Source: Taeniopygia guttata (taxonomy: Eukaryota > Chordata > Aves > Passeriformes > Estrildidae). From it: 64,000 nt of DNA. Of this stretch, positions 49,057 through 60,404 are shown piece after piece (positions within the stretch are counted from its first letter, which is position 1; each line of letters opens with the position of its first letter). The position numbers and the translations under genes were made by a program. The stretch covers positions 22,445,063-22,509,062 of the forward strand of contig NC_133063.1 in NCBI RefSeq assembly GCF_048771995.1, read 5' to 3'. Under the pieces are notes generated by a model, which had not been told where the DNA came from, ran no database searches, and was given only the letters and a program-made list of their open reading frames with translations.

Positions 49057-51780
49057 GTGTTCTACACATGCCCAGCATCCGCAGGTTGCACTGAATGGCC
49101 AGCAAGGGACTGGGGAGCGCCGGGACCCACAGTGATGTCAGTCTTCCCTCCTGGTTACACACAGGACTCCTCGGCCCTTTCTGGGGTGCCCTGGAGGGCC
49201 AGGGCTACAGTGAGGAAGTGTCTTTGCTTCCATCCTGTGCAGGATCATGCTTGGCCCATTATGGCCTCGTGCCCCCCATCTTTCATTGTCCTCTGACATT
49301 CCCTATGTTCCTGCACCCCTCTCAAGAGCAGGACTTTGGTGCCAACCCCAGCGTTCCAAATCCATGCATTGCCTCTGTCCCTGTGGTATCCCCGCACGTA
49401 CTTTATGGACAAGAATACCCCTTAGTTAATCTAAGAATTGATACCTGGGTAACAAGATAATGACCCATGACTCTCAGTGGTTTGTCCCCTCCTCCCTACC
49501 TTCTTGTAGGTGCTGAGGCAATGAGATAATGCTTGAGCTATGCTAAAAGCTGTGCAGAAAGAAGTAGTTACTTTGTACCCGGGGATGGGAATGAAGCACT
49601 TTCTAGAAATCAGCAAATTTAGCAGAAGAAGCTAACTGCAAAAGGCTAACCAGTGGCTATTTGAGCAGACAATCTTGTAGAGCATGTGCAGAAACAGAGG
49701 TAAAAAATCTGAAGCCCAAGGAAGCCTTCTGAGCCTTCATCCAAAACAACCACCAGAGACTGACCTGTAGAAACTGTACATGTGCTACAAGGGCTCACTT
49801 ACATAATCATGTGATTAGAAAATATGTTGCAGTATGAAGTTTAGGAATGTATCATGTTCACATCAAGTTCAAAAAGTTTAAAAGCTTGTACTGTGCGAAG
49901 AACGGACAAGTGAGTTTGTGGTGGACCTATTGCCCTCATTCCTGTGGCATCTGTGGGAATCCTTAAAATCAGAGAGTTTTTGGGAACGCTGCAAAAGGCA
50001 GGCCTCAGAGGCAGCAGAACTGTGGTTAGAGCTAAGCGGGAGCCATAAGATTTGTCAGCAGAAAAGTTATATAAGAAGTAGAAATGTAAGGACAAATAAA
50101 ACAATGGTCTGTGTATTAACCTTTGGACAGAATAACTCCCTAAGCTACAGCCTAAGCTACAGAGAAGTATATCTAGCGAAATATTAGGAAGTTCTAAGCT
50201 TAATAATGGAGCTCTGTGCATTGTATCCTAAGGCTTACAAGCAGGTATTGTATTCAAAATAAGCAAGGATTGTTTTAACAAAAGGTACGTGTGTTTATAG
50301 TAGTTGGAAGGAACTACTGTCAATATGCTTCTGCTTTGTGTGATTGGTCAAAAACTTTTCAAGTAAGTAACTTTTCAAGTTCTTTGTCTTCTGCCAGGGA
50401 TGTGAGCTGCTGGCATCTTCCCATTGTCATAAGCATGTAATGAGACTGATGCTGGAAAACAAACAGCTCGAGATGTGTTCCTCAGCAGTCCCGTCCCATT
50501 TGTGATTTGTACATAGACCTCTGGCTGGTAAAAGCATATAGATTTCAATTACATAAATGATAAATTAGGATGTATTATTTCATACATTTAGATATATTTT
50601 GATTTCATATAGATCTGATATATTGCTCCAGCTTGGGAGAGTGAAGATGTACAGCAATCCAAAGCCTTCTGCCCACACAGCAGTCAGCCCTGAGTATGTG
50701 CATGCACAGCCACCCACTGTCCTTGCTCTTCTCAGCATCTCAGGGCTGCTGTTTGAACAGAATTGGGATGAATTTAACTCGACAGACCCACAAGTGGGGT
50801 GTCCAGCTTGTCAGGAATACTCATGTGGCAGGGCACAACACAGAGCTCTCAAACCACATTATCACAGGTCCTTTCATTCCTGCTGGGCACTGAGGAACTC
50901 CTAAAAGCACCAGAGACACAGAAAAGAGGTGGAAAAAATTGGCATCATGCTACTGCTGGTATCCTCATGGAGGAAAATCTGTTGGGTTTCTTAAGGTTGT
51001 AGCTATCCAAAAACTAGAAAAACTGCTCAGCACCAATTGGGAATGGTTTTCTTGACTTGGCAATACTGGGGTGTTAACAATGGACTCTGTCCTTGGTTCA
51101 AATCACCTGCCCTCACCTGCAGACAAAAGCACCACCACCAGCAGAAGCTACATCAGTCAATTTTCTCAAAAAGCTGTGTTGAATTTGTGAAAGGAAAGGA
51201 AAACATGATGGACCCCGTGGATTAATGACAAGACTCTGAGCAACAGTTCCAAAGCAAAGGGCACCAGCTTCTCTCTGGGACACTCCTTGTGCCCCAAGGC
51301 AGTCGGGCTGCCCTGGCTGCCCAGGGCCCTGCGCTCCGTGGGCTCTGCAGAGCTGCACAGCGGGGAGGCAGCTTCGGGCACCTCAGCCCCTGGGCAGGAG
51401 TGGCTTCTTGGTCTGGACAGCTCCCTGTGGGCAAATGCAGGGTGCTGGCCTTCTGCTCTTGGCCCTAGCCCGGCCTTGCAGGGCTAATCCTCTTCCCTGT
51501 CTCAAATGTCCCAAAGACAGACTTGTTTGTTTCCAGCCCTGCACAGCACTGATTGCACCACAAAATACTGAAGGACTGAGGCCTGAGCAACAGGCCCTGG
51601 CTGAAGCCTCAACAACAGGACCTGAGCCAAAGCTGCCCTCTAGGTGATCTTTCCAGCCAAGCGTTCTATGTATCTGCTCCTTAACCAAAAAGGAGCAATC
51701 AAAAGGATTGATGCATCCATTCATTGGTGAAACACGGCTTCACCTTCTGGCATTAGGAAACTGGATAATGCCAATCTGGC
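49057..51780. other. Unassigned intergenic stretch
   Basis: No gene is recognised. Some short open frames overlap on both strands without splice or protein support. Parts around 49,400-50,200 have the feel of an old LTR, but no ends were found. Confidence 0.35.
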
Positions 51781-52185
51781 CTTGGTTCCTCCTTGAGCCC
51801 TGGGCAGGCTTGTGGAGAAAACCAAGAGGAGAATGAAATCAGATGACCCCTCAGCAAGAGCTCTGTCACTTTGCTCGTCCAGCACTATCAAAGCTGGGCT
51901 ACTCTCACAATGCGGTCGGAAGCCTTGTGGCCGGCAAAGGTGGAGGCACCATGGGATTTCCCAGTTCCCAGCCGTGGCTTTCCAGGGCTTGGCTGGAACA
52001 GCTTCGCCCAGCTGATGTGCTGCTCTGGATGAAGGAGAAAGGATTGGGGTATCTGGTGATGTATCTCTCAATCACTAGAGGCAACCCTTTGTAATAATAA
52101 TGCTGAGGTGCATTGTTTAGCTTATCCTTTTATTCCTTTTTTGCACTTTTGCATTACAGTAAATGACACTATTCCTTCAGCTGGT
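51781..52185. repeat. Dispersed 0.4-kb element, copy 2
   Basis: This is the diverged partner of 48346-48710, about 3.4 kb apart and in the same orientation, with a slightly longer middle. The best conserved part is its right end, from CTGGTGATGTATCT to the ACAGTAAATGACAC segment. Confidence 0.65.
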
Positions 52186-53269
52186 GTGTCTGCATCTCTG
52201 ACCCTCCCAACCATCAAAACAAACACACAGCCATTTTAGCACAAGACTGGCCTACCTGCCAGCCCATCTCTTGGAAAACACCTGGATGGCCCCTGGTGGC
52301 CACCTCAAAAAATGAAATTCCCACTGTGCTTCCTTTTCTGCAGGCAGGTGAGAAAAGGAGCCACCCCCAGCTCTGGACACCTCCAGAAACCAACTGCTTT
52401 CAGCAGTCACAACCCTAAAACATCAACCTCCTTCTTTAACCTGCCACTGGGAGCTCCCACCAAGAGGTCTTTGTCCAAGGATAGCCACAGAAGTGCTTGA
52501 GGATGGAGCAGTTTGAAACACAGCTCCTTCAGAGTTTAAACCTCCCTTTATCACATGAACACACACCAACCTGTCCCAAAGGGAAAGCAGGCAGGAAAGA
52601 GAAGCTCCTCTCCCATAACAGCAAACTCTGTGCTTCCTTCTGCTCCAGCTGGAGAGTGGAGGCCATGGGCTGTTCCTCAGTTTGGGAAGGAACCCTGGGA
52701 ATTGGCCTGATCTGGGAGGGCAGCAAAGGGAAGTTCCCCAAAAAGTAGGAAAAGATTCTCTGGAAGCAACAGATTATGACAACACTTCTGCAGAAAAATG
52801 AAAAAAAAATTGTAAGTGAAGCATTTCAAAAAGTGCCCAGACTGAAATTTGTGCCCCAACACAACAACCCAAGTCTCTGTGGTGTGTCAGGAAGCTCAGG
52901 AATGAACCTGCAAGGCTTAGATAAGCATCCTTGATGTCCGTCCCCCAGAGCACAAGCAGCTCCCCAACAAGACTTGAAGACTAAAATACAACACTTCCCT
53001 CTCCAGCTCTCCACAAGCAGCCCTAGGGAGTCTCTTCCCATTGCAAGACCTCCTTTGTCAGTCTACAGTGACAAGAGTTGGCTGCAGGAGGCATTTGCAT
53101 TGGAACTTACCCTAGATGGGGGGAAGAAAAAGAAGAGGTGATTCCTCAGGAAAGAAAAATACAGTGTGGTTTGGGAAGACACAAGCACGACTTTGCTACA
53201 ACTCTAGGCCAGAAATCCCTTGCATAAAGCAACATCCATCTGTGGGGCAGCACTACAGCTTTGAAGACA
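52186..53269. other. Upstream region of the HSF5-like gene, unassigned
   Basis: Mostly unique-looking sequence. No exon is recognised before 53,270, and no promoter element can be assigned securely. Confidence 0.4.
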
Positions 53270-53355
53270 ATGCTGACAGTATTGCTGGCCCTTCTTGCTG
53301 CTGTTGCTGACTCCGCCAGTGATATGCCAATTCTGCCAAAGACAGGCAGACACGG
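53270..53355 (+). other. Possible orphan signal-peptide exon
   Basis: An ATG at 53270 opens a frame beginning MLTVLLALLAAVADSASDMP, a short hydrophobic stretch followed by small residues as in a secretory signal. A GTGAGA donor follows near 53,356. No downstream exons are recognised, so this may be chance or a stranded first exon. Confidence 0.3.
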
Positions 53356-53771
53356 TGAGATAAAACCAGCTAGTCTGCTGAAAAGGAGGCCAAAGGGATG
53401 TTTTCTAATCCCCCCTTTTCATCTTTTCCCCAGCCAAGACAGAGCAATGTCCTCTCCCTCTGTAGCTGATGGTGACCCAGGCGCGGGACGCAGCGTGGGG
53501 ACAGAGCCCGCCGCCGCTCCCAGCGCCCTTGCCAGGGGCTTCCCCTGCCTCCCCAGCCGTACTGTGCCGTGTTGTGCCGTGCCGAGCCCGGCCAGCCCCG
53601 GGAGCCGCCCTGCCCACGCTGTGCCCGCGGCCCCGGCTCTGCGGCGCTCGTCCCGCCGAGTCCGGCCCGCGCCGGGGGCCCGAGCGCAGCGCCCCCCTCA
53701 GGCCGCGCGCTGCCTGTGCAGCCGCGGCCGTTGCGCTGTGGCCGTTGTGGCAGCACTCGGCGATCGGCAAC

Positions 53772-55818
53772 ATGGCGGAGCTGCCGCTGCCCGCCGGGCT
53801 CTGCGCCAGCACCTTCCCCGCCAAGCTGTGGCGCCTGGTGAACAGCCCCCGCGTCCGCTCTGTGCGCTGGGACAGCCGGGCCCAGGGGCTGCTCATCGAC
53901 CGCTCCCTCTTCGAGCGGGAGCTGCTCAGCCCGGGCGACGCCCAGGGGCCGGCCCCACGCCCCTTCAGGGCCATGCGGTTCCGCTGCTTCGTGCGCCAGC
54001 TCCACCGCTACGGCTTCCGCAGGGTGCCGGGCCGGGCTGGCTCAGCTGCGCCGGGCGATGCCGGGGCCTGGCTCCACTACAGCAACCCCTGCTTTCGCCG
54101 CGACCGCCCCGACCTCCTGCTCCGTGTCAGGCGCCGGACATCGCTCAACAGGCAGCGGCTGGCGGCGGGGCGGGAGCGCTGCAGGCGCCCGCCCCGCGGC
54201 TCCCAGCAGCTCCCCGGGGCGCGGCCGCTGCCGGACGGGCAGGGCGGGCACGCTCGCTTCCGGCCGCTGCCCACGGAGCGGCCGCCGCCCACCGAGCAGG
54301 AGGTGCTTCAGATCCCGCCCTGTGACTTGCTCGGTTTCTGCGGGGAGCCGCTGCTGCCGCTCGCGGGGGCGCAGCCCCGCAGCCGCTTCCAGGACCTCTA
54401 CGGAGAGCAGCTGCCTCCGGTCGACCGGGAGCTGCTCAGGATGCAGCCCTGCAGCTTCCAGCCTCTCCACAGGGAGCAGCAGCCCCCAGCCTCTGTCCCG
54501 CAAGGTAGGAAAAGAGCTGTAGCTCCTTGCTTTTCCAAAAGGTCATGAAAAGTGACTGAAGTATTTTTCCACAAGGATCTGTCAGCTCTGTCATTCTTGG
54601 CCCAAAATTGTCAAGCCTATTAAGCCTATTAGAAAGCCAGAAGGTTCTCTGTCTGATTTTCCTGTGTGCTTCCTGTTATGTTTGATCCAGGGTAGCAACG
54701 GAGATCTGTGTCCCAGAGCCACATTGTGGAGCCTGACCAATGTGTTTGGATTCTTGCAGCTGCCTCGGGCACTTCAGCCCCCAGTGCTCCACCTGGCAGT
54801 GCTGCAGCATCAACAGCCTCCAGCTCAGCACAGAAGGCCCCTGGGGAAGAGCAATTGCCACCAGTGGATCTGGGCTTTGCCATAGAGCAAATGATTCAGG
54901 AGATCAGGAGGTCCCTGTCTGAAAGGTCTCCCTCTGCTCAGGTAATCCCATTGGAGAGGAAGGGAAGAGGCTGGGCTGAGAGCTTTTCAATGTTGTTACA
55001 TGGAGGAGAGTAACTTATCCTTGATGTGATCCCAGCAAAATACTGAATGATCTCTAATTTTCTTATTTTCTATTGTTCTTTCAAGGGGAATATTAATGTT
55101 GTCCCTGAGTCTTCAGAAGGGGAGCCTGTGGACCGAGCTGCAGCCGAGGAAACTCCATCTGTCACCGAGAGCTGCGGGAACAGTTCTCCAGAGCCCGAGG
55201 AGCCTGGTAAGGACAGAGCCCCCATTGGTTTAGAGAGGTGTGAGACGGCTGCTCTGAGCCTGCCTCTGGCAGGAGGGGAGATGAGAAGAGTTGAGTTCTT
55301 GTCTGCAGGGTTGGTGCTTCCCGGTGCCTTTAATTCAAATCCTGCACTGGCACAACCTCCCCGAGCCCTGCCCTCCATGCTTCTGCAGAGGTTCTGACAC
55401 CAAGTCCTCTGCTGTGGCAAGAGAGCAGGGAATAAGCCTGACCTTGTGGGAGTTGTGTCACCAAGCTGGCTGTCCCAGTTTGGTTCATAACTCAGCCCTC
55501 AGCAGCCTTCAGCCATTTCAGTGAGGACGGTGGTCTCTCTGTCACTGGCACTGTCTCTGTTTCAAGCTCTCGTGGGTGCCATTTGCACTGTGAGTGCTGA
55601 GACTCTGTCAGGATACTTAAATACTTTATACTGTTCAGTTTTGAACACTTGGAAGGATCCCTGTTCTTTAAAGAGCAGGCTTCAAATTGCCAAGTGAGAG
55701 TCTGCCTTTCAGGCCATCTTTTAAAGTCCCTCATGGACGGACAATTGGTGCTCAAGGGACACTTGGGCAAAGGCCAGTATTGACTCAGTGTTTCCTTTGT
55801 TTCCCAGATCCAGTGTGA
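53772..55818 (+). CDS. HSF5-like heat shock transcription factor
   Basis: Four exons join with matching phases: 53772-54504, 54760-54941, 55086-55206 and 55808-55818 (TGA), giving 348 residues. Residues about 14-110 form an HSF-type DNA-binding domain of the HSF5 kind, with FPAKLWRLVNSP, VRWDSRAQGLLID, CFVRQLHRYGFRR and the following NPCFRRDRPDLLLRV. HSF5 is a testis-expressed factor needed in male meiosis in mammals; function here is inferred. The start was chosen at the ATG in CAACATGGCGG, just before the domain. Exon 1 is very G/C- and CpG-rich. The rest is proline-rich, with an acidic exon 3. No oligomerisation coiled coil was seen. At 348 residues it is shorter than human HSF5 (about 600); exon 4 ends at once after a probable 2-nt loss (see findings). 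Confidence 0.82.
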
Positions 55819-55888
55819 TTGACTTCCCCAGGAGGGCTGCCCTGTGTCACTGGAAGAGACAGAGGAAGAGCCTGTGACCATCGGGCAG
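55819..55888 (+). pseudogene. Out-of-frame remainder of HSF5-like exon 4
   Basis: Read two bases out of the current frame, 55829-55888 gives QEGCPVSLEETEEEPVTIGQ followed by a GTAGAA donor. The same exon in the copy at 57236 is two bases longer before this point and open. The parent gene therefore probably continued through this exon. Confidence 0.55.
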
Positions 55889-55904
55889 GTAGAATTCCTC
55901 TGTC

Positions 55905-56150
55905 TCTCGTAATATTAATAGATGTGTATAGTTACATTTATGTATGTAGTTGTATGTCTCGGTTTATATAGTTACATTTATCTATCTAGAGGGTTAGAGA
56001 TCTGAATAGTTAATTTATTTTTAGTTTTAAGTGTATATTATTTTTAGGTGTGAAGTTTTAGTTATAGATGCCCATAGTTGCATTTATACATGTGTATAGT
56101 TACATTTACATGTATGTAGTTACATTTATAGATAGGCATCTTTATTTTTA
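55905..56150. repeat. AT-rich imperfect repeat of TATAGTTACATTTA
   Basis: The motif TAGTTACATTTAT and near variants recur at least five times, alternating with TGTATGTAGTT, in low-complexity sequence. Confidence 0.6.
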
Positions 56151-56292
56151 TGTATGGGAGTTTAGTTACATAGATTGATGCCTGTCTAGGTATAGGCCTC
56201 TTTTTAACTTCTTCCTCTGCTCTGCTTCCTCCCTCACCTCTTGCTTTTCCCCTGTGCCCCCTGTGTCCCCTCTCCCTGTGCTGGGTCCGAGC

Positions 56293-56862
56293 TGGAGCCG
56301 GGCCGGGCAGAGCAGCAGCTCCAGCCCGGGTGTCCCTGGAGCAGTGGGAGCTGCCGCTGGCCCCAGGCCCTGTCCCCTGAGGAGCTGCTGAAGGACGGTG
56401 AGAGCTAGGGGGCTGAGGAGGCGGTGACGCTGAAGGGACGGTGACCCTGAGGTGCTGCTGGGGCTGAGGGGTGTGGGGCAGCCGAGGGCGATGGTGGCAC
56501 TGAGGTTACAGGGAAGTGGCACAGGCCGAGGGCATGGCGGGTCTAGGGGGACAGGAAGGGTCAGAAGGGACTGAGGGGGTGAGAGGACTGTGAGGGGCTG
56601 AAGAAACTGAAGGGGGCTGGGGCTTTGCCGAGAGCATGGCGGGGCTGAGGGGATGGAGGGGCCGGCAGGGAGCACAGAGGGCTCCGGGACTGCAGTTCTG
56701 CCAGGCTTTGGAAGCAATTCCAGAGCCTCCGCTTTTGCCACAGCTGCAGTAAATCATTGAGGACAGCCGGAGACTGACGGGATCCATCAGGGAGAAGCCG
56801 CTGGCCAGCAGCAAGAGCAGGGATGGGGGACCTGCTGCTGCCACCCTGGAGAGAGCCCGGGT
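56293..56862 (+). pseudogene. Possible further HSF5-like exon remnants
   Basis: Two blocks look exonic: 56293-56397, ending in SPEELLKD and a GGTGAGAG donor, and 56749-56862, which starts with an in-frame TAA and then reads IIEDSRRLTGSIREKPLASS up to a GTGAGG donor. They may belong to the lost 3' part of the HSF5-like gene or to another gene; I do not recognise the protein. The sequence between them is G-rich and minisatellite-like (GGGGCTGAGG variants). Confidence 0.35.
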
Positions 56863-57235
56863 GAGGCACAGGGCCGGGGAGGCAGGGTGGGGCTGAGGGT
56901 GGCGGGGCTGAGGCCGCGGGCACTGCCCGGCGGGGCAGGAGCGGGCCCTGCCCGTGCTGGGGCTGCTCAGCACAGCTGCCCCGGCTGGCACAGGGGCTGT
57001 CCTTGGGCAAGGCAGCTGTGCCGGCAGGGCCCGGGAGCTGTGCCGGCTGTGCCGGGCTGCCGGGGCTGGGGGACAGTCCCGCCGCGGCTGCGCTCACCAC
57101 GGCCTGGCCCGCTCGGCTGCTTTTTCCTTCTCACCCTCCTGGGGAGGCTCTGAGATCTTCTCTTCCCTCATGGAAGTGAAGCTGTTGCCAAGGGAAAGGT
57201 CCCCGTACTGACTCAGTGTTCCCTTTGCTTGCCAG

Positions 57236-57315
57236 CTGTGCCATCTGCCATCCCTGTCCAGGAGAGCTGCTCTGCACAGGAGGAAGAGACTGAGGGAGAG
57301 GCTTTGGAGATGGGG
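57236..57315 (+). pseudogene. Second copy of HSF5-like exon 4, cut by the ERVK
   Basis: The segment follows a TTGCCAG acceptor and aligns with 55808-55888, including the preceding intron end (ACTGACTCAGTGTTYCCTTTG). Its frame is open in the phase set by exon 3 (AVPSAIPVQESCSAQEEETE). The retroviral 5' LTR starts at 57316 inside it, so the exon has no remaining donor. Confidence 0.65.
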
Positions 57316-57849
57316 TGTGGTAGGGGGTGTGGGTGGTGACCTCCCTGCATTACCATGGGAGGCCACTGATGTGTAGTTTCCCGCCTCCCCAGTTGCCAAT
57401 CATTTGTTATCCCTTCCCCCTGGTTATGTCAATCATTTTGTACTCCTTCCCTTTGTTCTAGAAAGTTCTCAGTTCTTTGTACCCCCATTGGTTCCTCCCC
57501 TGAAACCACTCCTTCCCCCTATCCCGGTTGGCCGTTGCCATGTCACTCTCCGTTGACTCCACCCTCAACCCCTTACCTGATTGGATGCCCTATACCCTGA
57601 CCCTCCTTCCCTGTTACTGTTATAAACCCTGCCCCGCCCCTGGTTCGGGGCTCTCAGAGCTGGCTCGCCCTCTGAGTGGCTGTGTCCCTTCACCACCCTC
57701 GCCTTCCCTCACCGAAGCCCTCAGAATAAAGCCCTTTAAGAGACACCCGCCTGGTGGAAGTCTTCTTCTCTCTACGACCATCGTGGCGTTCCTGAGTTCC
57801 CGGACCTGCAGCTACCTGCGGCGATCTGGGGAACCCTCAGGGCGTCACA
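57316..57849 (+). repeat. ERVK 5' LTR
   Basis: The 534-bp LTR opens TGTGGTAGGGGG and ends GGCGTCACA. It contains a CCATTGG box at 57486, TATAAA at 57621-57626 and AATAAA at 57725-57730, placing U3, R and U5 in the expected order on the plus strand. Confidence 0.88.
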
Positions 57850-57851
57850 AC

Positions 57852-57869
57852 TGGCGCCTGAACACGCTG
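57852..57869 (+). promoter_or_regulatory. Primer-binding site, tRNA-Lys type
   Basis: TGGCGCCTGAACACG begins two bases after the LTR and closely resembles the lysine-tRNA primer site that gives class II ERVs the name ERVK. Confidence 0.8.
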
Positions 57870-58225
57870 ACCCCTGCGCGGAGTCAAGCAGAGAGCGTCT
57901 CCTCGGCAGTTTCGGCACCGTGAACCGGCTGTTCGAGGAATCCAAGCGCCGTTCGGACCTTGTTCCACGGACGACTGTGCTTCATTTTACGAAGACCCTT
58001 CGCCTCGTGGGCTGCGGACAACCGGAGGAGCAGGAACAGCAGCTTCGCGGAAGCTCCCTCACACTCCGGACCTGCAGCGCTTCCACCCCCCATTGAGGTC
58101 TTCTTCTTTTCGACGGGCGTCCCGTTGGTGAGTGTTTCCGTGCCCTGTCTGGCACCTGACCCCGTCTCTTTTCTTTTCTGTTTGCCTTTGCCTCTTTGGG
58201 GAATTTCTTTTGCCACACAGACATA

Positions 58226-60404
58226 ATGGGAAACCGCATGTCTCCGGCAAGGCGGGATTTTTATGCCCATGTTAAGTCTTCCCTTGTTCTGGGTAATATT
58301 TCTTTTAAGAAAAGGGATCTTAAGGCTTTAGTTAATTTAATTTTTGACCATCTTCCTGACACTGCGCAGGAAGATTTTAACTCCATTCAGTTTTGGGGAA
58401 AAGTTGGGCGTTTGCTTTACGACTTACAAGTTAAGGGGAATTTTAAAGTGGGACGTTTCTTTCCTTTGTTTCATTCTATTTTTACGTTATTTAAATCAAA
58501 ACGGGAGAGTTGGGCTCCCAGTTTACCTAACCCTCATTCCGTCCCCCCCACTCCTAACCCTCTTTCCCCTAAGGGTGGGTCGGGCGGCAGACCCTGCCAA
58601 AACTTGGCACAGGGTTGCCACCGTCTCCCTGCTGCCCCCCGTCCCATCCTCTTTTCGGCCTGGGACTGGCCACCCCAGTTCAACCCTTTCCTCGCCCCAC
58701 GACCCTCAGACCCCTCTCCCCAGTTTAAAGCCATGTTGTTCAATCTCCATTCTATGCCAGCATCCACCTCAAAATGGCGCCGGCCGCATGGCCGAGCTGG
58801 CAACCGAAGCGCCACAAAATGGCGTCCCGGCTCCTCCCTACTCCCCTCGGGTTCCCACCACTTCTCCTTTGACCCCTCCTCTGTCGAGTGCCGCCCCTGC
58901 ATCGGGTCCCGCCCCATCCGGAGAGTCGATGGTGTCATCGTCAGGACCCGCCCCTTCTGTCCCCTTGACCGCGCCCCTGGGTGGGCCCCCGGTGGGAGGG
59001 ACCGGCCTACAGGAAGGCCACGCCCCTGTGGGTGGGAACCCCCTGCCGGAAGGCCCCGCCCCGGGAGGTGGGCCTAGCCCCGCCTCCCCCTCTCCAGCCA
59101 CTTCTTGTTCTCACGCTACTGGAACCGGAAGTCGGCCTGGACGGAAGCAGGCCATCTTGGCCTGCAGGGCTCAACGCTACCGGAGCCCAACGGTCAGGGA
59201 GAGGTTCAAGGCCCTCACCCATCCTGCTTCATCCTCTGAAGAGGATGAGGACAGTGACAGCCCCCGGCCCACATCTAGGTCGGGAGGCGGGTGGGCCAAG
59301 ATCAGGGCGGCGGCCATCGAGGACGGAGACCTGGACCTAGCCAGAGATCTCGGGTCTTTCACAGCACCGGTGGTCAGGGAGAGGGGAAAGCGGCCCCGAT
59401 GAGAACAAATACCATATGCAGAGGTGAAGGAGCTGCGGAAAGTGGCCAAGGACTATGGCCGCGAGTCGCCATTTTTTAAGAATGTCTTAGACCTCTCTTT
59501 TTCTGGACGGACACTAGTACAGCACGATTTACGGTACATTGCTTAGTCCCTGTTGACCCCCACGGAACTCTTTTTATGGGAGGTTCAGTGGAAAAAGCTG
59601 CTGAAACCTCTCATCAAGAAGCACAACCTCTCTGAGACACTGGGCACAGGTGATGAAGTGATGGAGGCAATGGCTGGGGAGGGAGAATTCAGCCAGCCGG
59701 AAGATCAGATCCTGCTTCCAACTCCACTGCTCGACGACATCCGCGAGGCTGGCCGAGCCGTGCTTCTGAAGATCCCAGATGGCAAGACTCCCTCCCAAAG
59801 CTTCTCTACAATACTACAAGGACCGGATGAGTCTTTTATTAAGTTTGTGGACCGCCTCAGAGAGGCGATCGAAAAGCAGATAGAGCACCCTGCGGCAAGG
59901 GAAGAGCTCCTCCGAAAGATGGCAATGACCAACGCCTCAGCGGAGACGAAGAAGATCTTGAGAGTGTTACCGCAGGACCCCGAGCCCACCATCACCCAGA
60001 TGGTGGAGGCGTGCATCAAGGCTACATCTACAGAGGTAACGGTTTCCATGGCAGTGAGCAAAGGGGTGGGGGAGGCAATGCTGAACTTAAACACCACGCG
60101 CTGCTTCGGGTGTGGCCAGATGGGCCACATACAAGCGAACTGTCCACACTGGCCCCCGGAGCAGTTTTACCAGCCGTATGCGCCTTCCCCAAGATCCCCA
60201 CCCAGGAACTCTTTCCCGCCATACCAGCCGGCAGGAAACGGGCCGCGGAGCGCGAGGAGGGGCCACGCGAGAACATCAAATGGCCCTTCTCAGCGCCTGA
60301 GCCTCCCTACCATCCGGGAGGACCAATGGCCCAGGGGACAGTTCCGGAGGATTGGCGGAGCACCGATGACGGACTTCGCCTCCTCCGGAGAACGGCCAAC
60401 CTAG
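58226..60404 (+). pseudogene. gag: ERVK gag, broken
   Basis: Gag is the structural polyprotein. The start ATG at 58226 gives Met-Gly-Asn, a myristoylation-type N-terminus. The matrix part is read in one frame to about 58,510-58,790, after which a proline-rich region and the capsid continue in another, so an indel lies between. In-frame stops occur at 59400-59402 (TGA) and about 59544 (TAG). The capsid retains the major homology region (QGPDESFIKFVDRL, near 59,820). One CCHC zinc knuckle, C-x2-C-x4-H-x4-C, is at 60102-60143. A second knuckle, usual in betaretroviruses, was not seen. Confidence 0.88.

Noticed and set aside
53370-54503. Minus-strand and alternate-frame ORFs over HSF5-like exon 1
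   Set aside because: They are shadows of a G/C-rich real exon; only the frame with the HSF domain has family support.
56166-57100. Minus-strand ORFs rich in Pro/Ser
   Set aside because: These are low-complexity translations of a G-rich minisatellite-like stretch without domains or splice sites.
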